From assembly GCF_001044425.1 (NCBI RefSeq), contig NZ_LFML01000048.1:1-33455 (forward strand): DNA of 33,455 nt, given 5' to 3'. This document shows positions 24,918 through 33,033 of the stretch, one piece after another. The position numbers were made by a program, and so were the translations under genes. The stretch is from Streptomyces roseus. Lineage in GTDB: Bacteria > Actinomycetota > Actinomycetes > Streptomycetales > Streptomycetaceae. Every line of letters begins with the position of its first letter. The first letter of the stretch is position 1. The notes below the pieces were generated by a model, which saw only the letters and a program-made list of their open reading frames with translations, was not told the origin of the DNA and ran no database searches.

Positions 24918-25616
24918 CTACGTCCCCGTGCGCGCGGCGGCCTTGGCCTCGATGCCCGCGATCAGGACGTCGAGCGCGAGGGCGAAGTCCCCGTCGGGCG
25001 CCCGCCGGGCAGCGCCCCCGCAGCCGTGCAGGAACTGCGACACGGCCAGGTGCGCGCCGGTCCGGCAGGCACCCGCCAGGCCGGTGGCGTCGAGGAGGCG
25101 CTGGAGGGCGGAGTCGAAGGCGCGGGCGTGCGGGCCGATGTTGGGGTACGCGGCCGTCAGCGCCGCCACCCACGGGTGCTCCGCCAGCAGGCGCCGGTAC
25201 CCGCAGGCCAGCGACCGCAGCCGGCCCGGCCAGCCCTCCGCGGCCGGATCGGCGGGGGCGGAGGCGCGGGCGCGGACGGGCCGATCGGCCGGGACGGCAG
25301 GGGTGGCCGAAGCGGCCGAAGCAGTGCGGGGCAGCGGGAGCTCGCCCAAGGCCCGGTCCAGGGCCAGTTCGAGCAGATCGTGTTTGGTGTCGACGTACCA
25401 GTACAGGGACATCGCGGTGACCCCGAGCCCGGCCGCGAGCCTGCGCATCGAGAACCGGGCCAGCCCCTCGGCGTCGAGCAGCCGGACGGTGGCCCCGGTG
25501 ATCCGGTCCCGGTCGAGACCGGAAGGCACCTCACTGCGGCGCCTGGCGGGTGCGCCGTGCCCCGGGGACAGCCACACGCTGGTCCGGGTCTCCCCGGGAT
25601 CGGCCGCGGTCACCAT
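24918..25616 (-). CDS. TetR-family transcriptional regulator
   Basis: A 232-residue regulator. After a variable N-terminus, the TetR helix-turn-helix lies at about residues 37-85 (DRITGATVRLLDAEGLARFSMRRLAAGLGVTAMSLYWYVDTKHDLLELALDRALGE). The C-terminal part has the layout of the TetR/drug-efflux regulator class (GRLRSLACGYRRLLAEHPWVAALTAAYPNIGP ... LLDATGLAGACRTGAHLAVSQFLHG), a ligand-binding dimer domain. The ATG at 25616 is followed two codons later by a GTG that could also start. It converges on the efflux gene, but that gene has its own MarR system. Two similar palindromes at its start suggest autoregulation. Confidence 0.88.
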   Translation of the reverse strand: MVTAADPGETRTSVWLSPGHGAPARRRSEVPSGLDRDRITGATVRLLDAEGLARFSMRRLAAGLGVTAMSLYWYVDTKHDLLELALDRALGELPLPRTASAASATPAVPADRPVRARASAPADPAAEGWPGRLRSLACGYRRLLAEHPWVAALTAAYPNIGPHARAFDSALQRLLDATGLAGACRTGAHLAVSQFLHGCGGAARRAPDGDFALALDVLIAGIEAKAAARTGT

Positions 25617-25629
25617 GGAGGCACCCTCC
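25617..25629. promoter_or_regulatory. TetR operator candidate 2: GGAGG-CAC-CCTCC
   Basis: A perfect 5-bp-arm palindrome immediately upstream of the TetR start codon, overlapping its ribosome-binding region. It shares the core GAGGCACCCTC, in inverted orientation, with the copy at 25679-25691. Confidence 0.45.
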
Positions 25630-25673
25630 TCACAACAGCTGGATCAGCCCGGAATGCCCGGTCCGCCCACTTG

Positions 25674-25679
25674 ATGCTA
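25674..25679 (-). promoter_or_regulatory. Candidate -10 of the TetR gene
   Basis: TAGCAT on the minus strand lies next to the upstream palindrome and 57 bases before the TetR start. No strong -35 is visible. Confidence 0.35.
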
Positions 25680-25691
25680 GAGGGTGCCTCT
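25679..25691. promoter_or_regulatory. TetR operator candidate 1: AGAGG-GTG-CCTCT
   Basis: A perfect 5-bp-arm palindrome directly adjoining the TAGCAT -10 candidate. It forms a perfect 11-bp inverted repeat (25680-25690) with 25618-25628. Two sites bracketing the leader fit autoregulation. Confidence 0.5.
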
Positions 25692-25706
25692 CGCGTTCCG
25701 GCAGGT

Positions 25707-27962
25707 TCAGGACGGGGCGGACATGCCGTTCAGGGGGGCGGTCAGGTCGTAGAAGGTGGCTCCGCCGATCGTGGTGGACCGGTAGTGGGCCTGGACCCAG
25801 CTCGTGATGGCGCTGCTGGTGCCGCCGCCCGGGCCGCCCCCGGGACCACCGCCGGCGCCGCCGCGTGCGGTCGCCCCGGCCTGCCCGGTCTGCCCCGTCT
25901 GCCCTTCGCCGCCGGCGCGGGCGCCGCCGGCGATGAAGTAGTGGATCTTCCCGGCGCGTACGTACTCCTGGAACCGGGCCGGCGTCGGGGAGGGGTCGCT
26001 GCCGTTGAACCCGCCGATCGGCATCACCGGCTCGCCCGAGGCCAGCTGGTAGCTCGCCGCGTTCTGCGCGCCGACGGTGGCTGCCGCCCAGGTGTACTTC
26101 CCCGCGTCCTTGCGCAGGGCCGCCGTGGCCTCCTTGCCGGCCTTCGTACCGTTGAGAAGACCGCCGAAGCCGGCGCCGCCCGGGCCGCCCGGGAAGTTCT
26201 CCGTACCGCGCGCACCGCGCCCGCCGAAGGCGCCTTGGCCGCCCGGGAAGCCCTGACCGCCCTGGCCGGCCGCCGCGCCCCGGCCTCCGGGGAACTGCCG
26301 GGGCCCGCCCTGCGGACCGCCGCCCTGCTGCCCCGCCTGCGCGCCCTGCGGGGGCATGCCCGGCGGGAGTTCGCCGCCGAAGCGCATGCCCATGCCCATG
26401 CCGCCCCGGCCTCCCGAGACGGCGGGCCCGGCCGTCACGATCGATCCGCCGCGCGTGGAGTCCACCGTCGTCAGGCAGTACGCGAGCGGACCGGCCAGCG
26501 ACGCCGCCAGCCCCAGCCCCGCCGCGCCCAGCGCGAACCGCCGGCCGAGCCGGGCGCCGACCAGCAGCCCGGCGGCGGCGAGGAGACCGGCCGCGAGCAC
26601 CGTCAAGCGCAGCCAGGGCAGGTAGCCGGTCGAACGGCCGAGCAGGACCCAGGACCACCAGGCGGTCAGGGCCAGGGTGGCGGACAGGGTGAGCGCGGCG
26701 GCCCTGCCGCCCCGCTCCTCCCACAGCATGGCCACGCCCATGCCGACCAGCGCGGCCACGAACGGCGCCAGCGCCACCGTGTAGTACTCGTGGAAGATGC
26801 CCTGCATGTAGCTGAAGACCAGCGCCGTGATCAGCAGGGCCCCGCCCCACACCAGGAACGCCGCCCGGGCCATGCCCTCCAGGGAGTCGGCGGCCCGGCG
26901 GGCCCGCCACGTGATCACGAGTCCGGTGACGAGCATGACCAGGGCCGCCGGAAGCAGCCAGGAGATCTGTCCGCCGATGTTGGCCGAGAAGAGCCGGTCG
27001 ATGCCGGTCTCCCCCCAGCCGCCCCCGCCCGCGCCACCGCCACCGGGCCGGGCTCCGCCGCCGACGCTGCCGGTCTCGTTGCCGTTGATCCGGCCGAGGC
27101 CGTTGTACCCGAGGGTGAGTTCCAGGAAGGAGTTGTTCTGCGAGCCGCCGATGTACGGGCGGGAGGAGGCGGGCCAGAGTTCCACGATCGCCACCCACCA
27201 GCCGCCGGCCACCACCATGGCCGCTCCGGCGAGCAGGAGCTGGCCGAGCCGCCGGCGCAGCCGGGCCGGCGCGCAGACCGCGTACACGAGGGCGAGCGGC
27301 GGCAGGATGACGAAGGCCTGGAGGGTCTTGGTCAGGAAGGCGAAGCCGACCGCGACGCCCGCCCAGACGAGCCACTTGGTCTGGGCCCCTTCGAGGGCGC
27401 GCAGGAGGCAGTAGACGGTGACGGTCAGCAGGAGGGTCAGCAGCGCGTCCGGGTTGTTGAAGCGGAACATCAGCGCGGCGACCGGGGTGAGCGCGAAGAC
27501 CGCGCCGCTGATCAGGGCGGCCGCGGGCCCGAAGTGGCGGCGTACGGCGGCGTAGAGCACGGCCGTGGTGCCGACTCCCATCAGGGCCTGCGGAACGAGG
27601 ATCTGCCAGCCGCCGAGCCCGAACAGCCGGACGGACAGGGCCATGGGCCACAGCGCGGCCGGGGGCTTGTCGACGGTGATGGAGTTCCCGGCGTCCGAGG
27701 AGCCGAAGAAGAAGGCCTTCCAGCTCTCGCTGCCCGCCTGAACTGCTGCGGAGTAGAAGGAGTTGGCGTAGCCGGAGGCGCCCAGGTTCCACAGCAGCAG
27801 GACGGCGGCGGCCAGCAGGAGCGCCGCGTACGCGGGCCGCTCCCAGCGCGGGCGCCCGGCGGCCGCGGTACCGGCCGCGGAACCCGGCGCGGTCGGGGCG
27901 GGCGGAGCGGTCGGGGCCCGTTCGGGGAACGGGGCGTCCATGGGTGGTACGGCCGTGGTCAT
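25707..27962 (-). CDS. GT39-type (PMT/ArnT-like) membrane glycosyltransferase
   Basis: A 751-residue polytopic membrane protein. After a Pro/Ala-rich cytoplasmic N-terminus (1-40) come about 12 membrane helices with family motifs: NSFYSAAVQAG after the first helix, VDKPPAALWPMALSVRLFG, and FRFNNPDALLTLL. Enzymes of this superfamily use lipid-phosphate sugars to glycosylate proteins or envelope lipids outside the membrane. Residues 480-590 form a Gly/Gln/Pro-rich low-complexity loop, followed by an extracytoplasmic domain of about 120 residues (YTWAAATVGAQNAASYQLASGEPVMPIGGFNG) common in actinobacterial members. Its ATG overlaps the stop of the GT2-GtrA gene by 4 bases (ATGA), so the lipid-sugar donor is probably made by that neighbour. 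The acceptor is unknown. Confidence 0.9.
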   Translation of the reverse strand: MTTAVPPMDAPFPERAPTAPPAPTAPGSAAGTAAAGRPRWERPAYAALLLAAAVLLLWNLGASGYANSFYSAAVQAGSESWKAFFFGSSDAGNSITVDKPPAALWPMALSVRLFGLGGWQILVPQALMGVGTTAVLYAAVRRHFGPAAALISGAVFALTPVAALMFRFNNPDALLTLLLTVTVYCLLRALEGAQTKWLVWAGVAVGFAFLTKTLQAFVILPPLALVYAVCAPARLRRRLGQLLLAGAAMVVAGGWWVAIVELWPASSRPYIGGSQNNSFLELTLGYNGLGRINGNETGSVGGGARPGGGGAGGGGWGETGIDRLFSANIGGQISWLLPAALVMLVTGLVITWRARRAADSLEGMARAAFLVWGGALLITALVFSYMQGIFHEYYTVALAPFVAALVGMGVAMLWEERGGRAAALTLSATLALTAWWSWVLLGRSTGYLPWLRLTVLAAGLLAAAGLLVGARLGRRFALGAAGLGLAASLAGPLAYCLTTVDSTRGGSIVTAGPAVSGGRGGMGMGMRFGGELPPGMPPQGAQAGQQGGGPQGGPRQFPGGRGAAAGQGGQGFPGGQGAFGGRGARGTENFPGGPGGAGFGGLLNGTKAGKEATAALRKDAGKYTWAAATVGAQNAASYQLASGEPVMPIGGFNGSDPSPTPARFQEYVRAGKIHYFIAGGARAGGEGQTGQTGQAGATARGGAGGGPGGGPGGGTSSAITSWVQAHYRSTTIGGATFYDLTAPLNGMSAPS

Positions 27963-29227
27963 CGGTTGTCGTCCTTCGCGGGAGTGGCGCGCCGCTCGGG
28001 GAAGACCCAGGCGCGGAAGAGCAGGAACCTCAGCACGGTGGCGGCGAGGTTGGCCGTGATCAGTACGGCCAGTTCGGTGCTGTGGGAGGGGGCGGCGGTG
28101 GCCGCGCCGAGCGCGGCGAGCGATCCGCTGGTCAGGGCCAGTCCGACGCCGAACACGACGAGGCCCTGGGCCTGGTGCCGTACGGCCCGGTCCCGGCCGC
28201 GGACGCCGAAGGTGAGCCGGCGGTTGGCGGCGGTGTTGGCGACGGCGGAGACCAGCAGGGCGCCGGCGTTGGCGGGCTGCGGTCCGGCGCCGAGCCGGAA
28301 GAGGGAGTACAGGGCGAGGTAGGCCAGCGTGGACAGCACCCCGACGGCACAGAAGCCCAGGAGCTGGCGGGCCAGCCCGCGCGGCACCCCGGGCAGGGCG
28401 CTGCGGTCGCGCGGGTCGTCGCCGAAGGGGCGGGCGAGCCGGTCGAGCGGCAGTGCGCCGACGGCGAGTGCCCGGCCCACCCGCCACATGCCTTTGAGGT
28501 CCTCGGTGGCGGTGCTGACGATGTGGACGGTGGAGTCCGGGTCGTCCACCCAGTCCACGGGCACCTCGTGGATCCGCAGCCCGGCCCGCTCGGCGAGGAC
28601 CAGCAGTTCGGTGTCGAAGAACCAGCCCGAGTCCTCCACCAGCGGCAGCAGTCGCTCCGCGACCTCCCGCCGGATGGCCTTGAACCCACATTGGGCGTCG
28701 CTGAAGCGGGCGGCGAGGGAGGAGCGCAGGAGCAGGTTGTAGGCGCGGGAGACGAACTCCCGCTTGGCGCCGCGCACCACGCGCGAGGAGCGGGCGAGGC
28801 GGGTGCCGATGGCGAGGTCGGAATGCCCGGAGATGAGCGGGGCGACCAGCGGAAGCAACGCGTTGAGGTCGGTGGACAGGTCCACGTCCATGTACGCGAG
28901 GACGGGCGCCTCGGAGTCGGACCAGACCGTCCGCAGCGCCCGGCCGCGGCCGTTCTCCTCCAGCCGGGTGCTGCGTACGCCGTCTACCGCGGCGGCGAGG
29001 GCGGCCGCGACCTCGGGGGTGCCGTCGGTGCTCGCGTTGTCGGCGATCGTAATGCGGAACGGGTACGGGAACGTACGGGTGAGGTGCTCGTGGAGCCGGC
29101 GCACGCAGGGGCCGAGGTCCTTCTCCTCGTTGAAGACCGGGATCACCACGTCGAGTACGGGCTCGCCGGGCACGGGCGCGAGGTGCGCCCGTGCCGGAAG
29201 GGCGCCGGAGGAGGTGTCGGTTCGCAT
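27959..29227 (-). CDS. GT2 dolichol-phosphate-sugar synthase-like protein fused to a GtrA flippase domain
   Basis: A 422-residue fusion. Residues 24-250 form a GT-A glycosyltransferase family 2 domain like polyprenyl-phosphate mannose/glucose synthases (VVIPVFNEEKDLGPCVRRL; NASTDGT; the metal-binding DVD at 114-116 in AYMDVDLSTD; SDAQCGFKAIRREV; WFFDTELLVLAERAG). Residues 285-410 form a GtrA-type four-helix membrane domain (LLGFCAVGVLSTLAYLALY ... ANTAANRRLTFGV), associated with moving lipid-linked sugar across the membrane. One chain could therefore charge polyprenyl phosphate with a sugar and flip it for the GT39 enzyme encoded next. The start is 25 bases after the kinase stop, and the end overlaps the GT39 gene by 4 bases. 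Confidence 0.9.
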   Translation of the reverse strand: MRTDTSSGALPARAHLAPVPGEPVLDVVIPVFNEEKDLGPCVRRLHEHLTRTFPYPFRITIADNASTDGTPEVAAALAAAVDGVRSTRLEENGRGRALRTVWSDSEAPVLAYMDVDLSTDLNALLPLVAPLISGHSDLAIGTRLARSSRVVRGAKREFVSRAYNLLLRSSLAARFSDAQCGFKAIRREVAERLLPLVEDSGWFFDTELLVLAERAGLRIHEVPVDWVDDPDSTVHIVSTATEDLKGMWRVGRALAVGALPLDRLARPFGDDPRDRSALPGVPRGLARQLLGFCAVGVLSTLAYLALYSLFRLGAGPQPANAGALLVSAVANTAANRRLTFGVRGRDRAVRHQAQGLVVFGVGLALTSGSLAALGAATAAPSHSTELAVLITANLAATVLRFLLFRAWVFPERRATPAKDDNR

Positions 29228-29252
29228 GTGCCGACCTTCTCCGGGCGGGCTG

Positions 29253-30848
29253 TCACCGCTGTGTGGTGAGCCTGTGCCCCGTCTGTGAGTCCGTCCGGCA
29301 GCCCTCCAGGGGCCCCTTCCCCGGCGGTTGGTGCGGGGCGAGCGGGAGCAGGACCTCGAAGCGGGTGCGCCCAGGCTCGCTCTGGACGCCCACCTGTCCT
29401 CCGTGCGCCGTCACGACGGCCTCGACGATGGCCAGTCCCAGGCCGGTGGAGCCTGCGGCCCGGGAACGGGAGGCGTCTCCACGGGCGAAGCGTTCGAAGA
29501 CGTGGGGGAGCAGGGCCGTCGGGATTCCCGGCCCGTCGTCCTCGATCCTCAGCCGGACGGCGGATGTTTCACGTGAAACATGGGCCGTGACGGTGGTGCC
29601 GGGCGGGGTGTGCGTACGGGCGTTGGCGAGCAGGTTGACCAGGACCTGCTGGATCCGGGCCGGGTCGGCACGGATGGGCGCGGGCTCGTCGGGGAGCTCA
29701 AGGCGCCAGTGGTGCCCGGGCCCGGCGGCCCGCGCATCGCTCACGGCGTCGACGACGAGCGGGGCAAGGTCGGTGTCGTCGCAGCTGAGGGGGCGGCCGG
29801 CGTCGAGCCGGGCGAGCAGCAGCAGGTCCTCGACGAGGCCGGTCATCCGGGTGGCCTCGGACTCGATGCGTCCCAGGGCGTGGCGGGTGTCGGGGCCGGG
29901 CTCCTCGCGCCCCCTGCGGGTCAGTTCGGCGTAACCGCGGATGGAGGCGAGGGGCGTGCGCAGCTCGTGGCTGGCGTCCGCGACGAACTGCCGGACCTGG
30001 GTCTCGCTCTGCTGGCGGGCCGTGAGTGCGGAGGAGACGTGCCCCAGCATCCGGTTGAGGGCGGCGCCGACCTGTCCCACCTCGGTACGGGGGTCGGCCT
30101 CGGCGTCCGGGACGCGCTCGTGGAGGGCGGGCTCGCCGCTGTGCAGGGGGAGTTCGGAGACGCGGGTGGCGGTGGCGGCCACCCGGCGCAGCGGACGCAG
30201 GGCGACCCCGACCAGGGCCTGCCCGGCGAGGGAGGCCGCGATCAGCCCGGCGAGGGTGACGAAGACCTCCACGGCGATCAGCGTGCTCACGGTGGAGTCG
30301 ACCTCGGCGAGCGGGAAGCCGAGGACGAGGCTGCCGTCCGGGGCCGTGAGCACCCGGTAGGCCCCGAGGTCCGGCAGGTCCAGGTTCACAGCGGCCGGCA
30401 TGCCCTGACCGGCGGCTTTGCGGGCGGCCCTCGCCAGGACCGCGGTCTGGGCCGCGGTCAGGCGCTGGATGTGGTCGTACCCCGGGCCGCCGAGGGCGGC
30501 GCTGCGGGCCGTGTTGGCGACGGTGCCGTCGGCGAGGAGACGGATCCCGGCGGCGCCCAGCGGGGATCCGGGGGTCAGGACGAACTTGTCGTCCTTGTCC
30601 CGGACCGCTTTCTCCCCGAGGGGCTTACGGGTGCCCATCTCCACGGAGACCCTCAGCTGGTCGTCGAGCTTGTCGACCAGGTACGAGCGCAGTGCGAGGG
30701 TGGTGACGGCCCCGATGGCCGTGCCCACCACGGCGATCAGTGCCACCGCCGAGACGACGAGCCGCGCCCGCAGGGACCAGGAGCGGACCGGGCGGAAGAG
30801 GCGGGGCGGGCGGAAGGCGCGCTGCGACCGCGGCGGGCGGTGGGCCAC
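29253..30848 (-). CDS. Two-component sensor histidine kinase
   Basis: A 531-residue membrane kinase. A basic N-terminus leads to membrane segment 1 (about 27-50, LVVSAVALIAVVGTAIGAV), an extracytoplasmic sensor domain of about 130 residues, and segment 2 (about 185-210). HAMP follows (LRPLRRVAATATRVSELPL). The HisKA helix has the phospho-acceptor H294 (FVADASHELRTPLASIRGY). The HATPase domain shows N (NLLANARTHTPPG), G1 (DDGPGIP) and G2 (GSTGLGLAIV) boxes. The GTG at 30848 overlaps the stop of the response regulator by 1 base (TAGTG), so they are coupled. The stimulus is unknown; the downstream glycosyltransferases suggest envelope conditions. Confidence 0.94.
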   Translation of the reverse strand: MAHRPPRSQRAFRPPRLFRPVRSWSLRARLVVSAVALIAVVGTAIGAVTTLALRSYLVDKLDDQLRVSVEMGTRKPLGEKAVRDKDDKFVLTPGSPLGAAGIRLLADGTVANTARSAALGGPGYDHIQRLTAAQTAVLARAARKAAGQGMPAAVNLDLPDLGAYRVLTAPDGSLVLGFPLAEVDSTVSTLIAVEVFVTLAGLIAASLAGQALVGVALRPLRRVAATATRVSELPLHSGEPALHERVPDAEADPRTEVGQVGAALNRMLGHVSSALTARQQSETQVRQFVADASHELRTPLASIRGYAELTRRGREEPGPDTRHALGRIESEATRMTGLVEDLLLLARLDAGRPLSCDDTDLAPLVVDAVSDARAAGPGHHWRLELPDEPAPIRADPARIQQVLVNLLANARTHTPPGTTVTAHVSRETSAVRLRIEDDGPGIPTALLPHVFERFARGDASRSRAAGSTGLGLAIVEAVVTAHGGQVGVQSEPGRTRFEVLLPLAPHQPPGKGPLEGCRTDSQTGHRLTTQR

Positions 30849-31615
30849 TACTCGGCCGGCTTGATCAGGTAGCCGGCGCCGCGCCGGGTGTGGATCATCG
30901 GCGGGTAGCCGGGGCCGCTCTCCAGCTTGCGCCGCAGGTAGGAGATGTACAGCTCGACGACGTTGGCTTGGCCGCCGAAGTCGTACGACCACACCCGGTC
31001 CAGGATCTGCGCCTTGCTCAGCACGCGCCGCGGGTTGCGCATCAAATAGCGCAGCAGCTCGAACTCCGTGGCGGTCAGGTGGATCTCCCGGCCGCCCCGG
31101 GACACCTCGTGACTGTCCTCGTCGAGCCGCAGGTCGCCGACGGCCAGGACCGAGCCCCCGCGGGCCGCCTGCGCCGCGCCCGAGCGGCGGACCAGGCCGC
31201 GCAGCCGGGCCACGACCTCCTCCAGGCTGAACGGCTTGGTGACGTAGTCGTCGCCGCCGGCCGTCAGGCCCGCGATGCGGTCCTCGACGGAGTCCTTCGC
31301 GGTCAGGAAGAGCACAGGGAGCTGCGGGATCTCCCGGCGCAGCTGTCCGAGGACGGCGAGTCCGTCCATGTCGGGCAGCATGATGTCGAGGACCACGACG
31401 TCCGGACGGAACTCCCGCGCGGCCCGCACGGCACCGGCCCCGTCACCCGCGCTGCGGACTTCGCAGCCCTCGTAGCGCAGGGCCATGGAGAGCAGCTCGG
31501 AGAGCGAGGCCTCGTCGTCGACGACGAGTACCCGGCAGGGGCCCCCGTCCGGCCGGACGAGGGCCGTCGGGTTGCTGGTGGACGTGGACGCGTGGGCGGT
31601 GGTCGTCGCAGTCAT
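30848..31615 (-). CDS. OmpR/PhoB-type response regulator
   Basis: A 255-residue regulator. After a Thr/Ser-rich N-terminal tail (1-27) the receiver domain has the acidic pair D33/D34 (VVDDE), the phospho-acceptor D77 (VVVLDIMLP), T105 and K127 (VTKPF). The C-terminal winged helix of the OmpR class runs from about 160 (IHLTATEFELLRYLMRNPRRVLSKAQILDRVW ... VELYISYLRRKL ... HTRRGAGYLI). The ATG at 31615 is preferred to 31711 because the longer N-terminus is not family-like. It is the first gene of a four-gene operon; direct repeats at 31657-31673 may be its own binding site. Confidence 0.94.
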   Translation of the reverse strand: MTATTTAHASTSTSNPTALVRPDGGPCRVLVVDDEASLSELLSMALRYEGCEVRSAGDGAGAVRAAREFRPDVVVLDIMLPDMDGLAVLGQLRREIPQLPVLFLTAKDSVEDRIAGLTAGGDDYVTKPFSLEEVVARLRGLVRRSGAAQAARGGSVLAVGDLRLDEDSHEVSRGGREIHLTATEFELLRYLMRNPRRVLSKAQILDRVWSYDFGGQANVVELYISYLRRKLESGPGYPPMIHTRRGAGYLIKPAE

Positions 31616-31656
31616 GCGACCACGCTGACCGCGGCCTCTGAGAGCGTTCTTGTCCC

Positions 31657-31673
31657 TCCCTGTGAATTCCCTG
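31657..31673 (-). promoter_or_regulatory. Direct repeats CAGGGA-N5-CAGGGA, candidate response-regulator site
   Basis: Read on the minus strand, CAGGGA occurs twice with an 11-bp period (plus strand TCCCTG at 31657-31662 and 31668-31673), 42 bases upstream of the response-regulator start. Direct repeats at 11 bp are the usual target of OmpR/PhoB dimers, so this may be an autoregulatory site. Confidence 0.5.
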
Positions 31674-31714
31674 AGAAACCCGGCGCCGCTGTCACGACCG
31701 ACGCGGCACACCGC

Positions 31715-32593
31715 TCAGACCAGGCGGAACAGCCGGGCCCCGTTGTCGTGGCAGACCGCGCGGAGCCAGTCGTCGCCGAGGCCGAGCCGTTCGAGGGCCT
31801 CCAGCTGGTGCTCGTACGGGTAGGGGATGTTCGGGAAGTCGGTGCCGAGCAGGATCCGGTCGCCGAGGTCCGCGAGCCGCCCGCGCTCGGTGGCCGGGAA
31901 GCCCCGGAACCGCTCGGAGAAGTCGGTGAAGGCCATGGTGGTGTCGAGGCGTACCGCGGTGTACCGGTCGGCGAGCTCCAGGAAGTCGGCGTACTCGGGC
32001 ATGCCCATGTGCGCCACGATCAGGGGGAGCCGGGGGTGGCGGGCCAGCAGCCGGGCGATCGGCTCGGGTCCGGTGTGCTTGGCCGGGACCGGCCCCGACC
32101 CGCAGTGGATCACCGTCGGGATGCCCGCCTCGGTGAGCAGTCCCCAGACGGGGTCGAGCAGCTCGTCGTTCGGGTCGTACCCGCCGACCTGGAGGTGTGC
32201 CTTGAAGACCCGGGCCCCGGCTTCGACGGCCTGGCGGACGTACGCCCCGGCGCCCTCCTCCGGGAAGAAGGTCGCGGTGTGCAGGCAGTCGGGGGTGCGG
32301 GCGGCGAAACCGGCGGACCAGGAGTTGAGCCAGGCGGCCATCACCGGCTTGTGCGGGTAGAGCATGGAGGTGAAGGCCCGGACCCCGAACTCCCGCAGGA
32401 GCGCGACCCGCTGCTCCTCCTCGTGCCGGTAGGTGATGGGCCACTCGACACCGTTCAGCGGTCCGAAGGCGTCGAAGTAGTCCCACACCTTCGCCAGGAC
32501 CCTCTCGGGCATGAAGTGCGTGTGCACGTCGACCAGTCCGGGCAGCCGGAGCCGCTCCCGGAAGGCGCGGACCGTGTCAGCCGTTGCGGGCAA
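31715..32593 (-). CDS. Metal-dependent amidohydrolase (amidohydrolase-2 type)
   Basis: A 292-residue TIM-barrel hydrolase. The first metal motif is HTH in VDVHTHFMPERV. Further metal or active-site positions are K in ARVFKAHLQVGGY, H in TVIHCGSG, H in LIVAHMGMPEY and D in ILLGTDFPN, all in the order expected for the family that includes aminocarboxymuconate-semialdehyde decarboxylase and similar (de)carboxylases. The substrate is unknown. The TTG at 32593 is the only start ahead of the metal motif, has GGAG about 10 bases upstream, and lies inside the preceding ABM-type gene with a 17-base overlap, so the two form an operon. Confidence 0.85.
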   Translation of the reverse strand: MPATADTVRAFRERLRLPGLVDVHTHFMPERVLAKVWDYFDAFGPLNGVEWPITYRHEEEQRVALLREFGVRAFTSMLYPHKPVMAAWLNSWSAGFAARTPDCLHTATFFPEEGAGAYVRQAVEAGARVFKAHLQVGGYDPNDELLDPVWGLLTEAGIPTVIHCGSGPVPAKHTGPEPIARLLARHPRLPLIVAHMGMPEYADFLELADRYTAVRLDTTMAFTDFSERFRGFPATERGRLADLGDRILLGTDFPNIPYPYEHQLEALERLGLGDDWLRAVCHDNGARLFRLV

Positions 32594-32915
32594 AGCCGTG
32601 GCTCCGTTCGACGGTCGCGACGTGCAGGGTGTAGCTCTCGTACCAGTCGGCGCGGCCCTTCTTCATGGCCGCCTGGTGCTCCAGGTCCTGTCGCCACTGG
32701 GCGAGGGAGTCGTGGTCGCGGAAGTAGGCGACGGTGATGCCGAGGCCTCCCGGGGTGCGGGCGGACTCGTAGCCGAGGAAGCCCGGGTTGGCGCTCACGA
32801 TCTCTTTCATCCGGTCGAGGACTTCCGGGTATCCGGTGTCCTCCGGGGTGCGGATGTTGCTGAAAACCGCCATCACGTACGGCGGTTCGAAAGCGGGTAC
32901 GGGCTGGATGCTCAT
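32577..32915 (-). CDS. Small antibiotic biosynthesis monooxygenase (ABM)-fold protein
   Basis: A 112-residue protein with the dimeric alpha-beta barrel pattern: a first strand (YVMAVFSNIRT), helix (YPEVLDRMKEIVSANPGFLGYESARTP), the strand GGLGITVAYFRDHDSLAQWRQDLEHQAAMKKGRADWYESYTLHVATVERSHGF. Family members are small heme-degrading or cofactor-free oxygenases and stress proteins; GFLGYESAR and WRQDLEHQ are typical. The ATG at 32915 has GGAAGGTGG upstream. Its end overlaps the amidohydrolase start by 17 bases, so a joint role in breaking down a small metabolite is plausible. No substrate can be inferred. Confidence 0.82.
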   Translation of the reverse strand: MSIQPVPAFEPPYVMAVFSNIRTPEDTGYPEVLDRMKEIVSANPGFLGYESARTPGGLGITVAYFRDHDSLAQWRQDLEHQAAMKKGRADWYESYTLHVATVERSHGFARNG

Positions 32916-32981
32916 GCCCACCACCTTCCGCAGCGGCCCCCCGGCGTGTCCACTGGAACGGGGCCCGGGAGCCCAAAGGGA

Positions 32982-33000
32982 TCCAAGTCTTGACCTTGGA
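32982..33000. promoter_or_regulatory. Dyad TCCAAG-N7-CTTGGA upstream of the ABM-amidohydrolase pair
   Basis: A perfect 6-bp-arm inverted repeat (32982-32987 with 32995-33000) lies 67 bases before the ABM start, in the gap before the next gene. It is a candidate operator of the two-gene unit. Confidence 0.4.
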
Positions 33001-33033
33001 CCTGCTGGGGTGCCGGGGGGCGGTCGCGGTGGT

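Noticed and set aside
24918..25616. TetR gene as the regulator of the convergent efflux pump
   Set aside because: The pump lies in an operon with a MarR gene and its own operator, and no TetR-type palindrome is seen upstream of it; a link cannot be excluded but is not supported.
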